This document shows positions 53,966 through 61,724 of a stretch of 64,000 nucleotides of DNA, one piece after another. This DNA is from RGIG4079 sp045596365 (GTDB taxonomy: Bacteria > Bacteroidota > Bacteroidia > Bacteroidales > Muribaculaceae): positions 1-64,000 of the forward strand of contig JAZOCE010000012.1 in the NCBI GenBank assembly GCA_045596365.1, read 5' to 3'. Numbering within the stretch: the stretch's first letter is position 1; every line of letters begins with the position of its first letter. The notes below the pieces were generated by a model. It did not search any database and had not been told where the DNA came from. It was given only the letters and a program-made list of their open reading frames with translations. The position numbers and the translations under genes are program-made.

Positions 53966-55999
53966 TTATTTCTTTTCCGGATCTGAGGGGTAGGAGATGC
54001 GGGCATGATACATTGTGCGCAATCGAGAGATGAAAGACTCCTTAATCTCTCTTACATCTTTAAATGATAGGAGAGAATCATTGTGTAGTCCATCGGCAAT
54101 TTGTGAGTCAATCAAGCGATTTACGAGATTTTCGATAGCTTCAGGAGTGTGGTCGGGAAGCGAGCGAGAGGCAGCCTCAACGGTATCTGCCATCATCAGG
54201 ATTGAGGTCTCTTTAGATTGAGGATTTGGACCGGGATAGATGAAAGATGCAGTATCTACCTCTTCGTCGGGGTGCTGATTGCAATAGGTGTTATAGAAAT
54301 ATTTAGCCTTTCCACATCCATGATGTTCCGAAATGAAATTTTTAATCACAGAGGGGAGTTTTGCTTTTTCGGCACGTTTGAGCCCATCGGTTACATGGGC
54401 AATCACGATGCGAGCGCTTTGCAATGGATTTAGAGCATCGTGAGGATTTACTCCATGCTGGTTCTCGGTGAAGAAAGCAGGATTTGTTATTTTGCCAATA
54501 TCATGATATAATGCTCCGGCTCTCACTAATTGTGCATTAGCCCCAATGCGATGGGCTGCTTCATAAGCGAGATTGCTCACCGACAATGAATGTTGGAACG
54601 TGCCGGGGCACTCTTCCGATAGTTCACGGAGCAAAGGGTTGTTTATGTCGGATAGTTCGACCAAAGTAACGATAGAGGTAAATCCGAAAAGTTTCTCAAA
54701 AACAAATATAAGGATATAGGCAAATGAGATGAGAACTGAGTTAATGGCGAAAATTCCAAATATGCGCAAGTCGATGCCTGATATTGTCCCGGAACTGATG
54801 ACTTCGACGGCAATATAGGAAAGGCTATAGGCTGTGAAGACAAGGAAGGCCGTTTGTATAAGTTGCGAACGTTTTGTCAATTCTTTTAAGGAGTAAATAG
54901 CTGTTACTCCGGCAATGAATTGAACAAAAATAAATTCAAATGCGACATTGGCGATACAAGAACAGAGCATAGTCTCGATTATGAGACAGAATAAAGCAGT
55001 TCGTGAGTCGAAGAACACCATCATCATAATGGCTATGATGGTGAATGGGACAAGGTATAGCCCATTGGTAAATGTGTTTTTCATTGCAACGGCAAACACG
55101 ACAAATCCGGTAATCATGAGCATGATGAAAAGCATGGCGCGTGTGTTCTCAAACAATTCGCGTCGCATGAAATAAAGATAATAGAACAATGCCGAAAGCA
55201 AGATGAGCACAAAAAGCAATTGTCCTAAAATGGGGTATAACTGTTGATGTTTATTGGCTTTGCGTTCCAATAACATTTGCTCATAGGTTTTCAGTATTGT
55301 GTATAATTGAGGTGTAACCTTTTCTCCACGATCAATAATGCGTTCGCCATTTTGTATGATACCTATTGGTGCCATTGCTTTTTGGCATATATCTTGATAT
55401 AGTCGTTCTGACTCAATGGAGTCATAAGTAATGTTAGGAATTAAGAATTTAGATAGTTCGGTAGAAGAAATCGTAGTATTGAAAGTCTCGGATTTTAATA
55501 AACTATCCATTGTTGTATAGGCAATGCGAGCTGATAGAATATTGTTTGTTGGTGAATTTATAATGCGATTACCATCGATAAACCTCATTCGTGAAAGTTT
55601 GCCTGATGAAATCTTTTGGTAGGTGTTAAGGTCTACGATGCCATTATCGTAGATTGTTCTAAGAGAGTTTATTAGTTTTGTTTTTTCGGCGGGAGATATT
55701 GAACTATTGGAATTTAATGTTTTATGATAGGCATTAATTGCTTTATCACTCACTACTGTGTTGCGTTGATATACCGGGACAAATGTATTGTCAATACTGT
55801 CTTTTATCTCTTTTGCTCTGATAGAGTCAAGTTGTATGGGTACATCAAAAGGAGCTGTGAGTAGAGAGTAATTCCAAGGACGATTAATTTCATATATAAA
55901 TTGTCGTTCATTATTTCGTGGTAGAAAATAGAGAATAATTCCGGCAGAGATGATAAACATCAATGAACGTGTGATAGTTTTTTTTGAGAGAGTTTTCAT
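53966..55999 (-). CDS. 7TM HD-domain phosphohydrolase (PgpH-type, probable c-di-AMP phosphodiesterase)
   Basis: From the ATG at 55999 the protein has 677 residues. After an N-terminal membrane helix comes an extracytoplasmic 7TMR-HDED-like domain (about 35-260), then seven hydrophobic segments (about 265-450), then a cytoplasmic HD domain with HSLSVSNLAYEAAHRIGAN, ALYHDIGKITNPAFF and the later ISEHHGCGKAKYFY. This is the layout of PgpH, which hydrolyses c-di-AMP in Firmicutes; the same substrate is likely but unproven here. It begins 24 bases after the rel stop, so a c-di-AMP enzyme and a (p)ppGpp enzyme share a transcript. Confidence 0.92.
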   Translation of the reverse strand: MKTLSKKTITRSLMFIISAGIILYFLPRNNERQFIYEINRPWNYSLLTAPFDVPIQLDSIRAKEIKDSIDNTFVPVYQRNTVVSDKAINAYHKTLNSNSSISPAEKTKLINSLRTIYDNGIVDLNTYQKISSGKLSRMRFIDGNRIINSPTNNILSARIAYTTMDSLLKSETFNTTISSTELSKFLIPNITYDSIESERLYQDICQKAMAPIGIIQNGERIIDRGEKVTPQLYTILKTYEQMLLERKANKHQQLYPILGQLLFVLILLSALFYYLYFMRRELFENTRAMLFIMLMITGFVVFAVAMKNTFTNGLYLVPFTIIAIMMMVFFDSRTALFCLIIETMLCSCIANVAFEFIFVQFIAGVTAIYSLKELTKRSQLIQTAFLVFTAYSLSYIAVEVISSGTISGIDLRIFGIFAINSVLISFAYILIFVFEKLFGFTSIVTLVELSDINNPLLRELSEECPGTFQHSLSVSNLAYEAAHRIGANAQLVRAGALYHDIGKITNPAFFTENQHGVNPHDALNPLQSARIVIAHVTDGLKRAEKAKLPSVIKNFISEHHGCGKAKYFYNTYCNQHPDEEVDTASFIYPGPNPQSKETSILMMADTVEAASRSLPDHTPEAIENLVNRLIDSQIADGLHNDSLLSFKDVREIKESFISRLRTMYHARISYPSDPEKK

Positions 56000-56023
56000 A
56001 TTAAAACGTTTTATAAAAAACAA

Positions 56024-58252
56024 TTAATATATGCGATTGGCTTGTTTTACACCATTAATTTTTTTGACTTTGGAGCAAAGGTCGTTAACCACTTTTTTGT
56101 CTTCAACTAATACAGTCAGATCGCAATGGAACACCTCGTTTTCAGCTTCAATATCAAGTCGGCGTATGTTCAACGCAAGATGTGTTGAAATCATTTGGAT
56201 AAGTTCATGAAGAATTCCCATTCGATCAAGACCTTCAATGTGAATGTGGGCAAGGAAAGTCCCTTTGGTTGTTTCCCATTTGGTTGACACGATATTAGGA
56301 CCATAGCTCGCTTTTAGTGATTGTGCACGTGGACAATCAAGGGAGTGGATAGTTACCTCGTTGTTTTCGTCAACAAAGCCTAATACCTCATCACCCGGAA
56401 TAGGTCGGCAACAATCGGCAATTAAGAAATTTGCATCGCCGTGTTCGTCATAATGAAGGATATAGGTTTCTTTTTTGTTGATTTTTGGTCGAGGGATTTT
56501 TTTCTCTTCTATATTCTCCTCTTTTTTGTTCCCTATGCGGAATAACTTAGAAAGTATTGATGGCGATGACTGTTTGAACCCTTTAACAAGACTATCGTCA
56601 AGAACAATATCACCTTCTCCAAGGTGTAGGAATAATTCTTCTTTATTGTGAAGTTTGAGTTGACCAAGTATTTTAGTTGCAACTTCGTTGGTCGAGGTAA
56701 TATCGTGTTTCGCTAAAAATGCGTCATATAATTCTTTCCCCTTTTCTATAGCCGGGTGTTGAGCCTTGCGTAGTGCTGCTCTTAATCGAGTTTTTGCCTT
56801 AGCAGTATTAAGGAAGTTAATCCATTCAGCTTGTGGATTTTGAGATTGTGAAGTGAGTACTTCAACTTGGTCGCCACTCTTTAGCTTGTGAGAAAGAGGG
56901 ACAAGTTTGTGATTTACTTTACCTGCGATACAATGGATCCCTAATTGAGAGTGTAATTCAAATGCGACATCAAGAACGGTAGAACCTGTAGGTAATGTGA
57001 TTAATTCCCCTTTTGGCGTGAAGATAACAATCTCCGATGCAAACAGATTTAGTTTTAGAGTGTCAAGGAAGTCAATAGCATTGGGGTTAGGTTCATTAAG
57101 AATATCTTTGATCGTATTTAACCATGCATTTAGTTCAGATTCTTCATCACCTTCTCCTATTTTATATTTCCAGTGAGCGGCAAATCCTTTCTCGGCAATA
57201 TCGTCCATGCGACGGCTGCGTATTTGCACTTCAATCCAATTCCCATCCGGTCCCATTACCGTTAGATGTAATGCTTGGTATCCGTTAGCTTTTGGTATGC
57301 TGATCCAGTCTCGAGTGCGGTCGGGGTGTAATCGATATAAATCGGTTATGGTAGCATATATATTCCAGCATATAGCCTTTTCTTGAGCAGGGTTTTCACA
57401 ATCAAAGATTATGCGCATTGCGTATATGTCATACACCTCTTCAAAGGGGATGTGTTTTGATTCCATTTTGTTCCAAATGGAGAATACCGATTTCATACGA
57501 GCTTTAGCTTCGTATTTTAACCCCATTTGTTTAAGACGTTCTTTTATTGGATAAGAGAACTCGCGATATATTGCCGTGCGCTTCTCTGAAGATTCTTTGA
57601 TTTTTTCACTGATGCGTTGATAAGCTGCCGGATGTTCATATTTGAAACTCAGATCTTCTAATTCGGTTTTTATTGCAAACAATCCCAATCGATGAGCGAG
57701 AGGAGCGTATATGTAGAGTGTTTCTCCGGCAATTTTATATTGCTTGTTTGGTGCCATTGATCCGAGTGTGCGCATGTTGTGGAGGCGGTCAGCCATTTTA
57801 ATGAGCACCACGCGAATATCTTCCGACATTGTGAGCAAAAGTTTACGGAAATTTTCGGCTTGAGCCGAAGCCTTATCCCCAAAAATACCACCTGAGATTT
57901 TTGTCAATCCGGCTACTATTTGAGCAATTTTTTTGCCAAAATGTTGTTCAATATCTTCAACTGTATAGTCGGTGTCTTCAACGACATCATGTAGTAGAGC
58001 TGCACATATGGAGGTTGAACCGAGACCTATTTCTTGACTCGCAATTTTGGCTACTGCAATGGGGTGTAAAATATAAGGCTCTCCTGAACGGCGTCTGATG
58101 CCTTTGTGTGCTTCTTTTGCAAATTTGTAGGCCCGTTCAATTATTTCCACCTTTTTGCGGTGGTTGCTATTGATGTAGCCTGTGAGAACGTCTTGAAACG
58201 CTTCTTCAACCATTCTCTCTTCTTCTTCAGGGGTATATTTTATTTGCTCCAT
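56024..58252 (-). CDS. Bifunctional (p)ppGpp synthetase/hydrolase (RelA/SpoT family)
   Basis: Long Rel enzymes make and degrade the stringent-response alarmone. The 742-residue product shows the hydrolase HD domain (about 45-200) with AALLHDVVEDTDYTVED and KMADRLHNMRTL, both intact. The synthetase domain (about 240-350) has DIYAMRIIF, RTRDWISIPKANGYQALH and EVQIRSRRMDDIAEKGFAAH. TGS (about 405-465) and C-terminal ACT (about 665-740) domains are present, so both activities and ribosome regulation are expected. It heads the rel, HD, tsaE, Imm17-like, birA gene run and has a good promoter 70 bases upstream. Confidence 0.96.
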   Translation of the reverse strand: MEQIKYTPEEEERMVEEAFQDVLTGYINSNHRKKVEIIERAYKFAKEAHKGIRRRSGEPYILHPIAVAKIASQEIGLGSTSICAALLHDVVEDTDYTVEDIEQHFGKKIAQIVAGLTKISGGIFGDKASAQAENFRKLLLTMSEDIRVVLIKMADRLHNMRTLGSMAPNKQYKIAGETLYIYAPLAHRLGLFAIKTELEDLSFKYEHPAAYQRISEKIKESSEKRTAIYREFSYPIKERLKQMGLKYEAKARMKSVFSIWNKMESKHIPFEEVYDIYAMRIIFDCENPAQEKAICWNIYATITDLYRLHPDRTRDWISIPKANGYQALHLTVMGPDGNWIEVQIRSRRMDDIAEKGFAAHWKYKIGEGDEESELNAWLNTIKDILNEPNPNAIDFLDTLKLNLFASEIVIFTPKGELITLPTGSTVLDVAFELHSQLGIHCIAGKVNHKLVPLSHKLKSGDQVEVLTSQSQNPQAEWINFLNTAKAKTRLRAALRKAQHPAIEKGKELYDAFLAKHDITSTNEVATKILGQLKLHNKEELFLHLGEGDIVLDDSLVKGFKQSSPSILSKLFRIGNKKEENIEEKKIPRPKINKKETYILHYDEHGDANFLIADCCRPIPGDEVLGFVDENNEVTIHSLDCPRAQSLKASYGPNIVSTKWETTKGTFLAHIHIEGLDRMGILHELIQMISTHLALNIRRLDIEAENEVFHCDLTVLVEDKKVVNDLCSKVKKINGVKQANRIY

Positions 58253-58321
58253 AGCGAGTGTAATTGTCGGGATTTAAACAAAGTTTAATCAAAGATGCCT
58301 TTTACGGCAATTTATAAAATA

Positions 58322-58355
58322 CAAACATAGCAAAAAACATCGAAACAATCGCAAA
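58322..58355 (-). promoter_or_regulatory. Promoter of the rel gene
   Basis: Minus-strand TTTG (58355-58352) and TATGTTTG (58329-58322) are 22 bases apart, one more than the usual maximum. The rel ATG is at 58252, giving a leader of about 60 bases. Confidence 0.5.
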
Positions 58356-58363
58356 AAATGTAT

Positions 58364-58371
58364 TACTTTTG
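58364..58371 (+). promoter_or_regulatory. -7 box (TACTTTTG) of the malY-aroA operon
   Basis: Matches TAnnTTTG, 53 bases before the ATG at 58424. No -33 TTTG is seen; the region is shared with the divergent rel promoter. Confidence 0.45.
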
Positions 58372-58423
58372 TGGTTGATTTAAAAATTACACAATAATTT
58401 TAAGCAATTAATCATTAAACTCA

Positions 58424-59602
58424 ATGAGTAAATATAATTTCGATCAGTTGATAGATCGTAGAGGAAGCCGGGCAATGAAATTAGATCGCTTGGAGGCTAT
58501 GTTTGGAAAATCTGATTTGACTTCCATGTGGATTGCCGATATGGACTTTGCAGTGTGCCCACATATTATTGAGGCATTGCAGGAACGTATAAGCCACCCT
58601 ATATATGGCTATTCTTGTCCTTCTGATGGATATTGGCAATCAATAATCGATTGGTTGCGAAATCGTCATAAGTTTGATATCACACAAGAGGAATTAACTT
58701 TTGTCCCCGGTGTAGTAAGAGGTATTGCTTATGCTGTAAACTTTTTTACACAGAAAGGTGATAAGATTATAATTCAACCGCCTGTATATCATCCGTTTAA
58801 ATCAGTTGTAGAGGGAAATGAACGTGTTGTGCTGAATAACCCGTTGAAAATGACTGATGTTGATTATGAGATGGATTTTGACCATTTAGAACATTTGATG
58901 AAGACTGAAAATCCTCGTATGTTGATACTATGCAATCCCCACAATCCGGCAGGTGTTCAATGGAGTGTTGAGACGTTGCAACGATTGGCGACGTTGTGTC
59001 GCACATATGATGTAAAAGTAGTGTCAGATGAAATTCATGGTGATTTGATGTTATATGGAAGACCTCACTATCCATTTGCATCGGTGAGTGAGGATGCGGC
59101 AATGGTGAGTATAACTCTTGGTGCACCATCAAAAACATTTAACATCCCAGGATTAGTCAGTTCGTGGTATGTAATTAAAAATCCTGAATTAAGGGACCCT
59201 TTCTATAAATGGCTGTCGGCTAATGAATTTAACTCATCAACATTCGTGGCTACAATTGCTACCGAGATAGCTTATACTCGTGGCGGAGAGTGGTTGAAAG
59301 AAGCTGCTACCTATATTGAGCAGAATATTGCTATCTTAGAAGAATTTTGCAAAAACAATATGCCTGTGATTAAGCCCATGCGTCCGCAAGCATCATTCTT
59401 GGTGTGGCTTGATTGTCGTGAGTTGGGATTAGAACAAAAGGAACTTGTTGACTTGTTTGTCAACAAAGCCGGTTTGGCATTAAATGACGGAACAATGTTT
59501 GGCAAAGAGGGGTCCGGATTTATGAGATTGAATGTGGGTTGTCCTAAGTCAATCCTTATTACTGCTCTTGAAAAACTTGCTAACGCAATAAATAATTGCT
59601 AA
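58424..59602 (+). CDS. MalY/PatB-type PLP C-S lyase (cystathionine beta-lyase)
   Basis: A fold-type I PLP enzyme of 392 residues. MalY/PatB proteins cleave cystathionine to homocysteine, pyruvate and ammonia, and some act on other C-S substrates. Diagnostic segments are MWIADMDFAVCPHI (35-48), HPIYGYSCPSDGY, NPHNPAGVQW (171-180), D202 in VSDEIHGDL, and the PLP lysine K237 in GAPSKTFNIPGL. It likely serves methionine biosynthesis. It is followed by aroA after 3 bases, so the two are co-transcribed. Confidence 0.93.
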   Translation: MSKYNFDQLIDRRGSRAMKLDRLEAMFGKSDLTSMWIADMDFAVCPHIIEALQERISHPIYGYSCPSDGYWQSIIDWLRNRHKFDITQEELTFVPGVVRGIAYAVNFFTQKGDKIIIQPPVYHPFKSVVEGNERVVLNNPLKMTDVDYEMDFDHLEHLMKTENPRMLILCNPHNPAGVQWSVETLQRLATLCRTYDVKVVSDEIHGDLMLYGRPHYPFASVSEDAAMVSITLGAPSKTFNIPGLVSSWYVIKNPELRDPFYKWLSANEFNSSTFVATIATEIAYTRGGEWLKEAATYIEQNIAILEEFCKNNMPVIKPMRPQASFLVWLDCRELGLEQKELVDLFVNKAGLALNDGTMFGKEGSGFMRLNVGCPKSILITALEKLANAINNC

Positions 59603-59605
59603 TTA

Positions 59606-60847
59606 ATGAATTGCAGAGTATTTCCCCCCGATGAGATGCTTGAAACACGAGTGTCTCTCCCATTGTCAAAAAGTATAAGCAATAGAGCATTGATTATTAA
59701 TGCTTTGACCGATAGCGCTTTGCCTTTAAAGAAGGTGGCAAAGTGTGATGATACAGATGTGATGGTTGTGGCATTATCATCAGATGAAGCATGTGTGAAT
59801 ATAGGGGCAGCGGGGACTGCAATGCGATTTTTGACAGCTTATTTTTCATCTCGACAGGGGAGGGAAATCGTGATTGATGGGACTGAACGCATGCGTCATC
59901 GCCCCATTGCTGTACTGGTAGATGCGTTGCGTGCTTGCGGAGCAACAATAGAGTATGTCGGAGAAGATGGATATCCACCATTGCGCATATCCGGTAAAAA
60001 ATTACAAGGAGGCAAAATAACCTTGTCGGCATCGGTTAGTTCTCAATATATATCGGCATTGTTGATGATTGCTCCCACGATGGAGCAGGGGCTGAGTTTG
60101 ACTCTTGAGGGTGATATTATCTCTCGCCCTTATATAATGATGACTCTGTCGATGATGCACCAATGGGGAGTAAAGAGTGAATTTATTGGCAATACGATAG
60201 CTATAGCTCCACAGAAATATATTCCAGTTGACTTTGAAGTTGAGGCCGACTGGAGTGCTGCCTCTTACTGGTATGAGATAGCGGCTTTTTCGTCTGGCGA
60301 TGTATCGCTTCATGGACTATCTCGTCAAAGTGTGCAAGGGGATAGCGAAGTATCAAAATATTTTGAGAATTTGGGGATAAACACCCATTTCAATGATGGC
60401 ATTGTGAAACTTGAGCCTTCGCCTGATTTATCTCCACGATTGAACATTGATCTAAGCGACCAACCTGATTTGGCGCAAACGATCGTAGTTACAAGTTGTA
60501 TGCTTGGTATTCCGTTTCACATCACAGGCTTGTCAACGCTTAAAATAAAGGAGACTGACCGCCTTGAAGCATTGAGAACTGAATTGTTGAAATTGGGAGT
60601 GAAATTAACGATAGAACGTGAAAGCGAGTTGATATGGGATGGCTCACGTCGTCCGGTATATGAATTTCCTGTGATAGATACCTATGAGGACCATCGCATG
60701 GCAATGGCATTTGCTCCTGTGTCCCTATTTGTGCCGGGAATTGTTATAAATAATATAGAGGTAGTGTCAAAATCCTATCCCGACTATTGGCAACATCTTC
60801 AAGAAGCGGGATTTAAGTTTCAGGAAGTTGTTGCAGAAAACGAGTGA
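59606..60847 (+). CDS. aroA: 3-phosphoshikimate 1-carboxyvinyltransferase (EPSP synthase)
   Basis: AroA joins phosphoenolpyruvate to shikimate 3-phosphate in the chorismate pathway. The 413-residue protein has the substrate-binding PLSKSISNRALI, the PEP-binding GAAGTAMRFLTAYF, GTERMRHRPI, SSQYISALLM, EADWSAASYW, and near the end KIKETDRLEALRTEL and DTYEDHRMAMAF. The usual N-x-G-T-x-x-R loop appears here as N-I-G-A-A-G-T-A-M-R. Other shikimate genes are not in the window. It sits between malY and a metal ABC permease. Confidence 0.96.
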   Translation: MNCRVFPPDEMLETRVSLPLSKSISNRALIINALTDSALPLKKVAKCDDTDVMVVALSSDEACVNIGAAGTAMRFLTAYFSSRQGREIVIDGTERMRHRPIAVLVDALRACGATIEYVGEDGYPPLRISGKKLQGGKITLSASVSSQYISALLMIAPTMEQGLSLTLEGDIISRPYIMMTLSMMHQWGVKSEFIGNTIAIAPQKYIPVDFEVEADWSAASYWYEIAAFSSGDVSLHGLSRQSVQGDSEVSKYFENLGINTHFNDGIVKLEPSPDLSPRLNIDLSDQPDLAQTIVVTSCMLGIPFHITGLSTLKIKETDRLEALRTELLKLGVKLTIERESELIWDGSRRPVYEFPVIDTYEDHRMAMAFAPVSLFVPGIVINNIEVVSKSYPDYWQHLQEAGFKFQEVVAENE

Positions 60848-60862
60848 AATGAGAAAAACGAA

Positions 60863-61687
60863 ATGACCGAATTGTTTGGATATACATTTTTTCAAAACGC
60901 AATTATTGGGATTGTTATAATTTCGATATCTGCAGCTATTATCGGCTCATATATTGTAACACGTCGTCTCGTTGCTATTTCAGGAGGTGTAACGCATGCT
61001 TGCTTTGGAGGATTGGGACTTGGCTATTATCTTGGACTTAACCCTATATTGATGGCTTCAATATTTGCTGTTGCATCATCTGTTGGGGTAGAGTGGATGG
61101 CTTCACGATATAAAGTGAGAGAGGATTCGGCGATTGCAGTAGTGTGGTCGTTGGGGATGGCAATAGGTGTATTGTTTATCTTTTTAACTCCAGGTTATGT
61201 ACCTGAGTTAAACTCGTTTCTTTTTGGAAATATATTGACGATAACAGTCTCTGATTTATGGGCATTTGGGGTATATACCATTGTACTGATTGTTTTTTTT
61301 GCGCTGTTTTATCGCAAAATAATTGCGTGTGCATTCGATCGCGATTTTGCTCAAGTGATGCGCCTTCCGGTAAAATTTATCTCCTATTCAATGACAGTGT
61401 TGATTGCAGTGTGTATTGTGTTGACAATAAGATTGGTTGGGCTGATGCTGTTGATGTCAATGCTTTCATTGCCTCAAATGATATCAGAAATCTACTGTCA
61501 TAAATTTAAAAGCATGATGTTCTTGTCAATTGCAATTTCGATGGTGTGCTGTCTTGTGGGATTATTCTTTACAACTATTATTGATGTGCCATGCTCGGCA
61601 ATTATAGTAATTGTGATGGTTGTTACCTATATCATTGCTCGTGTCACAAAGCAGTTGTCTGATTGTTGCAAATGCAATAAAGCATAA
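60863..61687 (+). CDS. Metal ABC transporter permease (ZnuB/MntB, ABC-3 family)
   Basis: A 274-residue polytopic membrane protein with about eight hydrophobic segments. It fits the ABC-3 family (zinc or manganese uptake permeases): early IIGSYIVTRRLVAISGGVTHACFGGLGLGY (split around Gly) and YFG-type start, DSAIAVVWSLGMAIGV, LFGNIL and the later RLVGLMLLMSMLSLPQ. The partner ATPase and metal-binding protein genes are not adjacent, so it either works with components encoded elsewhere or has an orphan role. It starts 15 bases after aroA. Confidence 0.93.
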   Translation: MTELFGYTFFQNAIIGIVIISISAAIIGSYIVTRRLVAISGGVTHACFGGLGLGYYLGLNPILMASIFAVASSVGVEWMASRYKVREDSAIAVVWSLGMAIGVLFIFLTPGYVPELNSFLFGNILTITVSDLWAFGVYTIVLIVFFALFYRKIIACAFDRDFAQVMRLPVKFISYSMTVLIAVCIVLTIRLVGLMLLMSMLSLPQMISEIYCHKFKSMMFLSIAISMVCCLVGLFFTTIIDVPCSAIIVIVMVVTYIIARVTKQLSDCCKCNKA

Positions 61688-61724
61688 TATTATCACGTTA
61701 TTAAAAAGATAAAATACCGACTTT

